From positions 1-14,303 of the forward strand of contig JBGRQB010000113.1 in assembly GCA_041725875.1 (NCBI GenBank): a stretch of DNA of 14,303 nt. The letters are read 5' to 3'. A model generated the notes under the pieces. The model was not told the origin of the DNA. It made no database searches and saw only the letters and a program-made list of their open reading frames with translations. Positions within the stretch are counted from its first letter, which is position 1, and each line of letters opens with the position of its first letter. Shown one piece after another: positions 7,073 to 13,890 of the stretch. The position numbers were made by a program, and so were the translations under genes. Source of the stretch: JBGRQB01 sp041725875 (GTDB taxonomy: Bacteria > Bacteroidota > Ignavibacteria > Ignavibacteriales > Melioribacteraceae).

Positions 7073-7981
7073 TTACTCCTTTTTATATCCAATTGTTTTA
7101 GGATAACTGACCAGCTTAAACGCTTTAGAAATTCCGTGCAGAGTTTCAGAATATCCTATGAATAAATAGCCTTCTTTATTTAACGAATTATATAATCTGT
7201 TTACAACTTTAATTTTTGATTTCACATCAAAATAAATCAGTACATTTGCGCAAAATACTACATCGAAACTTGACATTGAACGCATTGCATTATCATCAAA
7301 CAGGTTCATAAGCTTAAATGTAACCATTTGTTTAATTTGAGGACTTATTTCCCATGTGTTGCCATTTTGTTTGAAGTATTTTTTAAGATAATATGGTGTT
7401 GTGTTTCTTATTGCATATTCTTTATAAACACCTTTTTTGGCAGTTTCCACAACCTGATAGTTAATATCAGTTCCTACTATTTCAAATGTAACATTTGGAA
7501 ATTTTGGCTTCAGCATCTCCGATAAAATAATGGCAGTAGAATAAGCCTCTTCACCTGAAGATGAAGCCGCACTCCAAATTCTGATTTTTGGTTTCCCGAA
7601 TTTAGGTTTAGTTTCCAAAATAGTAGGAATTACTGATGACACCAGGGCATCAAGCTGAGGTTGATTTCTGAAGAAAAAAGTTTCATTGATTGTGATAACT
7701 TCATATAAATACTTCAGTTCAGTATCTCTTCTGGGGTTTGTTTTGATAAATTCCAAATACTTTTCAAAGCTTTCAAGTTTAAGGTGATTTATCCTTTTTA
7801 ATAATCTACTTTCCAGAAGGTATTTTTTATTATCCTGAAAATAAATTCCAGTCAAATCGTAGATATATTGCCTCCAATCCTGAAAGGTCTTATCAGTAAG
7901 TTTTGCAGATGGTTTATTACCAAATGAAAAATTTCCCAAAGGATTAGTTTTTTTATTGAAAGGCGGCGAAAATTGATTCAT
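7073..7981 (-). CDS. cheR: Chemotaxis protein methyltransferase CheR
   Basis: CheR transfers methyl groups from S-adenosylmethionine to receptor glutamates, raising kinase output during adaptation. The 302-residue protein starts with a polar Pro/Asn-rich extension (about 1-28) that is not part of the core fold. The all-helical CheR N-terminal domain (about 30-95) follows, then the methyltransferase domain. Landmarks are NETFFFR (99-105), the SAM loop IWSAASSSGEEAYS (135-148), EIVGTDI (acidic ribose contact, about 167-173), CANVLIYFD (244-252) and GYLFIGYSETL (271-281). The usual SAM loop Gly-Cys is replaced by Ala-Ser, a modest departure. AGGA lies 9 nt before the ATG, 28 bases after the HEAT-repeat gene. 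Confidence 0.96.
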   Translation of the reverse strand: MNQFSPPFNKKTNPLGNFSFGNKPSAKLTDKTFQDWRQYIYDLTGIYFQDNKKYLLESRLLKRINHLKLESFEKYLEFIKTNPRRDTELKYLYEVITINETFFFRNQPQLDALVSSVIPTILETKPKFGKPKIRIWSAASSSGEEAYSTAIILSEMLKPKFPNVTFEIVGTDINYQVVETAKKGVYKEYAIRNTTPYYLKKYFKQNGNTWEISPQIKQMVTFKLMNLFDDNAMRSMSSFDVVFCANVLIYFDVKSKIKVVNRLYNSLNKEGYLFIGYSETLHGISKAFKLVSYPKTIGYKKE

Positions 7982-8009
7982 TTTTTTCTATCCTATCTTC
8001 TGGAATTAA

Positions 8010-9389
8010 TTATTGTCTTTGATCTAAAATTTCTTGTGCTCTTTCACGTACCATTTCTTCAGCATCCTCAGCCAGTTTTTTCAAACCGTCGTGCGCTCTT
8101 TCATCATCAATGTTTTCAAATATTTCAACCAATCTGATTCTGTTCCAGTAGTTGTCATCGGCAATCATAGTGTCAACAAACATTAATGCCGTATCCAGGC
8201 TCAAGAAGAACAGCAATTCAATTGCACTTCTTCTGACTTCTTCATCGGCATTATCCAGACTGGTAGTTAAAACATCGCATAAATTTCTGAGCTCTAACTC
8301 AGATACCTGCTGAATACTTTCTCCTCCATCATTCATAATCATTTCTTTGAGCAATTCAAAGAGAGCATTAAGATTTTTGGGAGATTCTTTTAGGTAGTCA
8401 GTAAGTTTAGGATATAAGAACAGCGGATTGTTAAAAAACTCTGATTTTATATTATGGTCAATTTCTTCGTCGGTTCCAAATATTTTCAGACAAGCAATAA
8501 TAATATCTTTATCTTCAAATACAGAAATCAAAGCAGCCGCAGCTCTTTTATGAGAAATTTCCCCTTCAACTAGCGTACTGAGCAAAGCATTTTTAATATG
8601 TTCATCAAAAGGAACGTCCAATCCGAGTTTATCTTTCAAAACTTTTAATGATCTTATTGAAGCCCAGGTAAGCGGACCACTCATATTAGGCAATTCGGAT
8701 AATAATAGAAAGAACGCCTGAGCGTTTCCTATTTTCCCTAAACTTTCAATCATTGAAAATCTTGTTAAGTCATCTTCAGTGGAATATTTTTCAACAATAA
8801 AGTTAGAGCCTTCTTCGGTTCCAATGTTTCCAATTGCTTCTATTATTGTTGGTTTGAAAAGTTCGCTTTCATCATATTTTTTTGCAATGTGTTGTACAGC
8901 TTCTTTGCTTTCTATATTTCCTAGACATTCTATACAAGCAAGTATTACGTTATCATTTTTATTTTCATTAAGAACTTCGATAACTTTTGGAGCCGGACTT
9001 ACATCTCCGATTAAACCCATCAAATCTATGATAAACTTTTTATCGTCGTCGTCTCCTACATCGATAAAATTAATCATAGCTTCAAGAGAGCCAATGCCCC
9101 TTTTCAAAAGGATTTCACCAGCAAGGTTTCTCGTTGAGATTTCCTGTTTTGATGTAGTATATCTGACAACCAGCTCTGGAATTGTTTTGTTGTCATTGTA
9201 AATCAAAGCCTGACAAACCGCGTCTCTAACACCAATATCAGGATCAACTAATTTTTCAGCCAGTGCTCCAACAATCTGGTCATACATCTCAGCACTAAGA
9301 TATTTTTCAGCTATCTCCCTTCTTACTGACGGGTCTTCAGATTGTAATGATTTAATATCGTTCTGAACTTCCAAAGGTAAATCTTGCAT
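8010..9389 (-). CDS. HEAT-repeat protein, first gene of the chemotaxis operon
   Basis: This soluble 459-residue protein is built from helical HEAT/PBS-lyase-type repeats, each with a D-x-x-V-R-x-x-A-x-x-x-L pattern. Examples are DPSVRREIAEKYL (19-31), DPDIGVRDAVCQALI (49-63), several units to about 240, and EEVRRSAIELLFFL (about 383-396), with the last at the extreme C-terminus (EEMVRERAQEIL). There is no signal peptide, membrane segment or catalytic motif, so it is probably a protein-binding scaffold. AAGGA lies 6 nt before the ATG. It is transcribed first from the sigma-28 promoter and precedes cheR by 28 bases, so its level is set with the Che proteins. A partner among CheR, CheA or the receptors is plausible but unproven. 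I know of no named chemotaxis protein of this architecture. Confidence 0.88.
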   Translation of the reverse strand: MQDLPLEVQNDIKSLQSEDPSVRREIAEKYLSAEMYDQIVGALAEKLVDPDIGVRDAVCQALIYNDNKTIPELVVRYTTSKQEISTRNLAGEILLKRGIGSLEAMINFIDVGDDDDKKFIIDLMGLIGDVSPAPKVIEVLNENKNDNVILACIECLGNIESKEAVQHIAKKYDESELFKPTIIEAIGNIGTEEGSNFIVEKYSTEDDLTRFSMIESLGKIGNAQAFFLLLSELPNMSGPLTWASIRSLKVLKDKLGLDVPFDEHIKNALLSTLVEGEISHKRAAAALISVFEDKDIIIACLKIFGTDEEIDHNIKSEFFNNPLFLYPKLTDYLKESPKNLNALFELLKEMIMNDGGESIQQVSELELRNLCDVLTTSLDNADEEVRRSAIELLFFLSLDTALMFVDTMIADDNYWNRIRLVEIFENIDDERAHDGLKKLAEDAEEMVRERAQEILDQRQ

Positions 9390-9476
9390 AACGGTTCCTT
9401 CACGCTCTTATTAAAATAAGCTTAATTACAATTTTTAGATGAGTAAATTATAAATAAAGATTCAAACTCAGGTTAA

Positions 9477-9503
9477 TTATCGGAATAGTCCAAACTTTAT
9501 TTA
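9477..9503 (-). promoter_or_regulatory. Sigma-28 (FliA) promoter of the chemotaxis operon
   Basis: On the minus strand the site is TAAA, a 15-base spacer, then TCCGATAA. The consensus is TAAA-N15-GCCGATAA, so only the first base of the -10 element differs and the spacing is exact. It lies in the 166-base gap between the sigma-54 activator and the HEAT-repeat gene, oriented toward the latter, with an expected leader of about 80 nt. A flgM (anti-sigma-28) gene in the same window supports use of this sigma factor. The rest of the gap is AT-rich; a short inverted repeat (CTTATT, two bases, AATAAG) at 9407-9420 lies just upstream of the ribosome site. I saw no convincing terminator for the upstream gene. 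Confidence 0.85.
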
Positions 9504-9555
9504 ATTTACAAGACCAACTAAAATAACAACAAAAATTTTAATATCAATAACTAAC

Positions 9556-10944
9556 TTAAAATATTTTTTTCTTAACTTCGATACCCAATTGTTCCATTCT
9601 GTATCTTAATTTAGATCTCGATAAACCCAATACTTTTGCGGCCTGAACCTGATTTCCGTTTGTAATTTCGAGAGTTTTCAGTATGAGATCTTTTAATACG
9701 ACTTCAATTGAAATACCTTCTTTAGGTATTTTCAAAACGTATTCGCCAGTTGATTTGGCTGAATTGGAATCTTGGCGTAAAAAGTTAAAATGTTGTTCTT
9801 TTAGTGTATCTCCTTCGAGCATTAATACTGCTCTTTCCATTGCGTTTTTTAATTCTCTTACATTCCCTTTCCAATATTGATTGGATAACAGTTTTTGAGC
9901 AACTTCATCAATACCTTTTATCTTTATATCAAATTTCTGAGCAAACAAATCCATAAATTTATATGCAAAAACCGGAATGTCTTCTTTTCTTTCTCTTAAA
10001 GGAGGAATTGTTACGGTAGCAACATTTAATCTGTAAAAAAGGTCTTCTCTAAAGGTACCTTTTTTAACCTCTTCTTCAAGATTTCTGTTTGTGGCAGCAA
10101 TAACGCGCACATTAACTGAGATTTCTTTTTCACCACCTAATCTGTAGAATTTTCTCTCTTCCAGAATTCTAAGCAACTTTACTTGCAGATCCAAACTCAA
10201 TTCTCCTATTTCATCAAGAAGAATAGTTCCGCCATCGGCAAGCTCAAACTTTCCAAGCTTGGTTTTTTGAGAGGCACCTGTAAACGCACCTTTTTCATGC
10301 CCGAACAGTTCACTTTCGGCTAATTCTTTTGGAATAGTTCCACAGTTAATCGGAATAAATACTTTTGAGCTTCTTGGACTCACCTGATGAATATACTTTG
10401 CAAAAACCTCTTTACCTGTTCCACTTTCTCCTTGAAGAAGAATTGTAGTATCATCACTTTTGGATAATCTTTCCACAGTGTTTAATACTCTTATAATAGA
10501 ACGGCTTTTACCAAAATACTCACGGGTTAATTCGTTATCACTTAAAACAGATTGCAAAGCTTCCACTTCTTGTTTCAAGCGCAGATGTTTTTCACATTTA
10601 TCTAAAACAAGCTGTAACTGATCAAGGTCAATCGGTTTTAGAAGAAAATCAAAAGCGCCCAGCTTCATTGCATTTACGGAAATTTTAACATCCGAATATG
10701 CTGTAATCATAATCACGGGAATGTGAAAGTATAATTGCTGGAGTTCTTTTAATATATCAAGTCCGTTGTGGGTTGTTAAATAAATATCTAATAAAATAAT
10801 ATCCGGCTGATGCATTTCAACGGCGTCCATAACTTTATCGCCTTCCATGCATACATCAACTTCGTATCCAAATTTTACCAATATTTTTTTAAGGGAAATA
10901 CAAACTAGATTATCATCATCGATTATTAGTAACCTTGGTTTCAT
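9556..10944 (-). CDS. NtrC-family sigma-54-dependent response regulator (flagellar type)
   Basis: This AAA+ activator is controlled by phosphorylation and drives open-complex formation by sigma-54 polymerase. Numbered from the preferred start (462 residues), the receiver domain (1-120) has Asp10/Asp11, phospho-acceptor Asp53 and Lys103. The AAA+ domain (about 143-380) has Walker A GESGTGKE (172-179), the sigma-54 contact loop GAFTGA (219-224), Walker B GTILLDE (239-245) and FREDLFYRL (298-306). The C-terminal Fis-type helix-turn-helix is NGNQVQAAKVLGLSRSKLRYRM (from 429). Two starts are possible (10950 and 10944); AGG abuts the first and is 6 nt from the second, so the second is preferred. 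Neighbours and the flgB sigma-54 promoter make it a candidate FlrC/FleR/FlgR-like flagellar activator. No cognate kinase gene is in the window. Confidence 0.92.
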   Translation of the reverse strand: MKPRLLIIDDDNLVCISLKKILVKFGYEVDVCMEGDKVMDAVEMHQPDIILLDIYLTTHNGLDILKELQQLYFHIPVIMITAYSDVKISVNAMKLGAFDFLLKPIDLDQLQLVLDKCEKHLRLKQEVEALQSVLSDNELTREYFGKSRSIIRVLNTVERLSKSDDTTILLQGESGTGKEVFAKYIHQVSPRSSKVFIPINCGTIPKELAESELFGHEKGAFTGASQKTKLGKFELADGGTILLDEIGELSLDLQVKLLRILEERKFYRLGGEKEISVNVRVIAATNRNLEEEVKKGTFREDLFYRLNVATVTIPPLRERKEDIPVFAYKFMDLFAQKFDIKIKGIDEVAQKLLSNQYWKGNVRELKNAMERAVLMLEGDTLKEQHFNFLRQDSNSAKSTGEYVLKIPKEGISIEVVLKDLILKTLEITNGNQVQAAKVLGLSRSKLRYRMEQLGIEVKKKIF

Positions 10945-10970
10945 TATCATCCTGTTTTAATTTGCTCAAA

Positions 10971-11038
10971 GCTAATAATAGTTCTTATAATAAGAATTAT
11001 AAAATATTACATCAATATAATTATTGGCTAATAATAGT
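10971..11038. repeat. Pair of 12-bp direct repeats flanking the activator's promoter region
   Basis: GCTAATAATAGT occurs at 10971-10982 and again at 11027-11038, in the same orientation and 56 bases apart start to start (between five and six helical turns). One copy overlaps the predicted -35 region, while the other lies in the leader upstream of the activator's ribosome site. Such spaced pairs are often operator sites, but AT-rich sequence raises the chance of coincidence. Confidence 0.5.
10982..10996. promoter_or_regulatory. Perfect 15-bp palindrome upstream of the sigma-54 activator
   Basis: TTCTTAT, a central A, then ATAAGAA: a perfect 7+1+7 inverted repeat about 40 bp before the activator's start codon. 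It abuts one of the two direct repeats. It could be an operator for a dimeric regulator or a short RNA hairpin in the leader. All arms are AT-rich apart from one G/C pair per arm. Confidence 0.4.
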
Positions 11039-11041
11039 CAA
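11014..11041 (-). promoter_or_regulatory. Candidate housekeeping-type promoter of the sigma-54 activator
   Basis: The minus strand has TTGACT, a 16-base spacer, then TATATT, each element one base from the sigma-70-type consensus. It lies between the flgM terminator and the activator, so transcription would start near 11007 with a leader of about 60 nt. AT-rich sequence makes chance matches to the -10 likely. The TTGACT element and the position are the stronger part of the evidence. Confidence 0.4.
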
Positions 11042-11071
11042 GTGTTTAATTTTATTATTTTAGGAAAGGAT

Positions 11072-11098
11072 AAAAAAATAGCTGGGGTTAACCAGCTA
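11072..11098 (-). terminator. Intrinsic terminator of the fliS-fliD-flgM unit
   Basis: In the minus-strand RNA, TAGCTGG and CCAGCTA form a 7-bp stem (8 with the flanking A-T pair) around a 6-base loop, followed at once by seven U. This is a textbook Rho-independent terminator. The upstream arm is formed by the last flgM codons and the stop codon lies in the loop. There is no U run on the other strand, so it acts in one direction only. Confidence 0.88.
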
Positions 11099-11357
11099 TC
11101 TCTTTCAGAATTAAATCTGCAACTTTGTCGATTATGGCGGGATCGTCGTAATGTTTCTTTTCTACTTTCTCTTTGATCTCGTCCAAATCTGTCTGAACTA
11201 GTGTTTCTTCCTGCAATTGATGTGCCTCTTTTGATATTTCTAGCCTATCCGATATTTTATTTTCCTTAGTATGGACATCTTTAATCTCTTTTTTGATTTC
11301 GTTTTGCTTCGAAAACGAAGTCCCCGACTTGGCCGATTTAACTTTATTGATGTCCAC
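11088..11357 (-). CDS. flgM: Anti-sigma-28 factor FlgM
   Basis: FlgM binds sigma-28 and blocks late flagellar transcription until it is exported through the completed hook. The 89-residue product has the family pattern: a polar disordered N-terminus (1-33), the DRLEISKEAHQLQ block (38-50, matching the usual DKVEISSEAKEL), and the C-terminal sigma-binding helices EIKEKVEKKHYDDPAIIDKVADLIL (from 60). The start is GTG at 11357, 8 bases after the upstream gene. GGGGAA touches it and an AGG lies 11 nt upstream, so the ribosome site is not ideal; no better start is visible. It is the last gene of the fliS-fliD unit. Its final codons form part of the terminator. Confidence 0.82.
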   Translation of the reverse strand: MDINKVKSAKSGTSFSKQNEIKKEIKDVHTKENKISDRLEISKEAHQLQEETLVQTDLDEIKEKVEKKHYDDPAIIDKVADLILKEIAG

Positions 11358-11365
11358 TTCCCCAG

Positions 11366-11695
11366 TTACCTATAATTTGCTAATTTTTTCTTGTTGAACT
11401 CTTGTTTTAACTGATTAAAAACTTTCTGTTGTTCAATTTTTATATCTTCGAGTATACTATCGAACTTTTCATTAATTTGTTTAATCAACGGATCAAATTT
11501 TATGTTAAATTTTTTTAATTCCGATACATCAAAAGATTTATTTAAAATGCTTTTTTTATCTTTAATTATTTTCGTCCGATTCTTTAAAATAACGAATTTT
11601 TCGTCAAAATTCCCAATATTTATTTCATTTAATATAACGAGAAATTCTTCACAATCAAGGTAAATATTTTCCACTTTTTCTAATAAATCACTCAC
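11366..11695 (-). CDS. Small Lys-rich helical protein in the FliT position
   Basis: The 109-residue product is Lys/Glu/Ile/Asn-rich and appears entirely alpha-helical, with a C-terminal segment (about 75-105) likely to form a coiled coil. There is no signal peptide, cysteine or membrane helix. The GTG start abuts the fliD stop (TAGGTG), with AGGAGG about 10 nt upstream inside the end of fliD, so it is co-translated with fliD. In many bacteria the gene after fliD/fliS encodes FliT, the FliD export chaperone, a helical protein of 100-120 residues. Size, composition and position fit FliT (or an FlgN-like chaperone), but I see no diagnostic sequence motif. Confidence 0.75.
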   Translation of the reverse strand: MSDLLEKVENIYLDCEEFLVILNEINIGNFDEKFVILKNRTKIIKDKKSILNKSFDVSELKKFNIKFDPLIKQINEKFDSILEDIKIEQQKVFNQLKQEFNKKKLANYR

Positions 11696-13432
11696 CTATA
11701 AAAACCCTCCTGAAGAACTGGAAAAGAAGCTCTGCATATTCAACATTTCAGCATAGTTCATTTGCAATTGTTCATACTGTGTTCTTAATCGTGCAGTTCC
11801 TTTATCAATACGTTCGTTGGTTGCTTTTATTCTGTCGTTATAATAATTAACGCTTGAATCATAAGATTCTATCATTTTGGTGATTGATCCGTCGAAACCA
11901 AGATAATCATCTAAAACTGTGTGCAACGATGAAGCCACACCATTTGATGAATTAAAAACAGCTGCAACCTGACCAGCATCTTCATCAATTGCTGTTTTTA
12001 GTTTTGAAGAATCTGATATTACCAATCCATTAGTGGTATCAAAAGAAATTCCCAAATCGTATAAACTATCCAGATTACCTGGAGGTAAACCGGAAACATT
12101 CCCCATAGCGGTAGTTTGCAACTTTCTCATTAAAGAAGAAGCGGAAGGATCACCAACAAATAATCCCCGGCTGTTTTTATCTGAGAAATAATTACTGCGT
12201 ATATAGGAATATGATTCGTTAAACTGCTTTATAAATTCATCAATTTTACCTTTTATTTCGTCAGTATTATTAGAGACAGAGAAACTGACAGCTTCTTCAC
12301 TGCTTTCCTGTTCTGCTTTAAGATCAATAGTAACTCCCTGAAGCAGATCTTCAATACTGTTACTGTTTCTCTGAATATTAATACCATTGAAAATTATTTT
12401 TGAATTCAAATCATTTGAAGAAGCACTGGTAACATCGTATTTAAAACCAGCAGAATTATCGTCAGGAGCAGTAGTATGATTAGTAAGAACTGAACTTGTA
12501 AATCCTATCGAATTCAGCGCTCCACCACTTTTATCGGACATAATTAGACGGTTGTCATATCCGGTATCTTTTGCAAGAATAGATAATTTTGAATTTCCGG
12601 TAGAAGGTGAAAAAGTTGATGCACTTACCATACCTCCTGTACCTTTTTCTTTAGTTACATCTATCCCCAAACTTGAAGCAAGTGTACCAGATGTACCACT
12701 TTTTTCACCAATGGTTATATACTTATCTTTATTATCAACCGATAAATTTAATGTTCCACTGTCATTTGAAGCTGTTACTCCAAATCCCTTATCATTTATC
12801 TTGCTAACTAAATCGTCTACTACCTCACTATAAGTAGCATTTGAATAATCATAGCTTATTTCTGTTTTTGTACCGCCAACATCAAATTCCAGGGTACCTG
12901 AAGTAGTTATATTTGCAGCCGGATCTGTTGATTTAACAACTGCTTTATCATTGTTTAAGGCAGTTGCAATATTTTTCATCAAAGTTTCATAATCTTCACT
13001 ACCCGATACATCAACTTCTGCCGTACCTGTATAATCTCCAGATTTTACTTCAATTACATGTTTACCTGCAGATAATCCCGCGGCACCTGAAGATCCATAA
13101 GTAGATGAAACAGCCAAATCACCTTTTGCAAGCTGATTAACCTTTAAGGTATAAGCACTGCTAATAGCTGTGTTGGAAGCAGAAACAGAGAAAAAATCTG
13201 TTTTCGACAAATTAGAAGACTTTGAATTAAATATAGAACTGTCAGAAGTTGATTTTAAATCTGATAAAATCGACTGCAGTGAACCTAATTTTGATTTAAG
13301 TGTTCCCCACGCAGAAGATAAGCCGGAATATTTTTGCTTCCTTGTTTCAAGGGGATTTATTCTTCTATTTATTTCTACCTGTTTATAAGATTCAAGTGTA
13401 GAATTTATCCATGATGTAGATAAAATACTCAT
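11696..13432 (-). CDS. fliD: Flagellar filament cap protein FliD (HAP2)
   Basis: FliD forms the cap at the filament tip and guides flagellin polymerisation. The 578-residue product begins with a divergent FliD N-terminal helix: INPLETRKQKYSGLSSAWGTL (about 25-45) replaces the frequent EKxPLxxLxxKxxxL form. A long Ser/Thr/Gly/Asp-rich middle with beta-strand repeats follows. The C-terminal domain (from about 340) contains IIFNGINIQR, ILTDL-free helical stretches and the terminal coiled coil (YYNDRIKATNERIDKGTARL). It ends with LNMQSFFSSSSGGFL. No cysteine is seen, as is usual for filament proteins. The start ATG has GGGAG 8 nt upstream. A 5-bp inverted repeat (GCTTA/TAAGC, 13447-13459) spans the fliS end just before it. 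Confidence 0.94.
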   Translation of the reverse strand: MSILSTSWINSTLESYKQVEINRRINPLETRKQKYSGLSSAWGTLKSKLGSLQSILSDLKSTSDSSIFNSKSSNLSKTDFFSVSASNTAISSAYTLKVNQLAKGDLAVSSTYGSSGAAGLSAGKHVIEVKSGDYTGTAEVDVSGSEDYETLMKNIATALNNDKAVVKSTDPAANITTSGTLEFDVGGTKTEISYDYSNATYSEVVDDLVSKINDKGFGVTASNDSGTLNLSVDNKDKYITIGEKSGTSGTLASSLGIDVTKEKGTGGMVSASTFSPSTGNSKLSILAKDTGYDNRLIMSDKSGGALNSIGFTSSVLTNHTTAPDDNSAGFKYDVTSASSNDLNSKIIFNGINIQRNSNSIEDLLQGVTIDLKAEQESSEEAVSFSVSNNTDEIKGKIDEFIKQFNESYSYIRSNYFSDKNSRGLFVGDPSASSLMRKLQTTAMGNVSGLPPGNLDSLYDLGISFDTTNGLVISDSSKLKTAIDEDAGQVAAVFNSSNGVASSLHTVLDDYLGFDGSITKMIESYDSSVNYYNDRIKATNERIDKGTARLRTQYEQLQMNYAEMLNMQSFFSSSSGGFL

Positions 13433-13453
13433 TTTGCTAACTCCCTGCTTATG

Positions 13454-13798
13454 TTAAGCGAGACTTTCTTGAAATATCGTTTCCCAGGCATTTCTCAAAT
13501 CGGTAAGAATCTTATAGACAATTTCCGAATCTCCTTTTCTCATCTGTTCCTGGCAAAACTGATATAGTTTCAATAATCCTATTGAAACTTCTTTTGCTTT
13601 TTCGTCATCGTAACGTAAAGCATTTATTAGTTCATTAATTGCTTTATTTGTTTTTTCCATATTACCAGCTTTACAATTTGCAATTGCAAAATCGTAAATT
13701 TTAAGTAATAGTTTTTGCGGCGAAGCTTCCAATATTTCTTTGGTTAAATAAGCATTCGCTCTGTTTGTCTTATTGTGACTCAACGTGGTATGGAGCAT
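13454..13798 (-). CDS. fliS: Flagellin export chaperone FliS
   Basis: FliS binds the C-terminus of flagellin in the cytosol, preventing early polymerisation and delivering it to the export gate. The 114-residue product shows the family features: NAYLTKEILEASPQKLLLKIYDFAIANC (about residues 15-42) with the ASPxxLLLxLYD core, and a C-terminal LRNAWETI near 105-112. It is helical throughout. Length and motif agree with FliS. It lies between flagellin and fliD, the common arrangement. A GAG-type ribosome site lies about 7 nt before the ATG. No clear sigma-28 promoter is visible upstream, so it may be read from the flagellin promoter through the intervening hairpin. Confidence 0.93.
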   Translation of the reverse strand: MLHTTLSHNKTNRANAYLTKEILEASPQKLLLKIYDFAIANCKAGNMEKTNKAINELINALRYDDEKAKEVSIGLLKLYQFCQEQMRKGDSEIVYKILTDLRNAWETIFQESLA

Positions 13799-13832
13799 TT
13801 TTTATCTCACAATTATTTAGATTCAATTAAGT

Positions 13833-13854
13833 ACGACTCTCCGTGGAGAGCCGT
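13833..13854 (-). other. Strong RNA hairpin between flagellin and fliS (processing site or attenuator)
   Basis: The minus-strand RNA pairs ACGGCTCTC with GAGAGTCGT around a CACG loop: nine pairs including one G-U wobble, which would be a mismatch in RNA from the other strand. It lies 37-58 bases after the flagellin stop codon. No U run follows on the minus strand, so it does not look like a full intrinsic terminator. A role in stabilising the flagellin mRNA 3' end or partly limiting fliS read-through is plausible. Confidence 0.6.
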
Positions 13855-13890
13855 AATATTTTAGGGTAATAATCGTCAGAGTATCATCAA

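Noticed and set aside
8779..9201. Plus-strand 140-codon open frame
   Set aside because: It is the longest antisense frame, but lies fully within the HEAT-repeat gene, which has clear repeats, a ribosome site and a promoter; its product is Ser/Leu/Ile-rich with no motif.
9407..9420. Inverted repeat CTTATT/AATAAG upstream of the HEAT-repeat gene, resembling the palindrome at 10982-10996
   Set aside because: The spacing between half-sites differs (4 versus 1 base between the CTTAT/ATAAG cores) and the arms are AT-rich, so a shared operator is not supported.
9524..9555. Possible terminator after the sigma-54 activator (ATTTTAA pairing with TTAAAAT)
   Set aside because: The stem is wholly A-T with a 14-base loop and only a short U run; too weak to call.
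12552..13388. Plus-strand open frames at 12552-12833 and 13170-13388
   Set aside because: Antisense to fliD, with no recognisable product.
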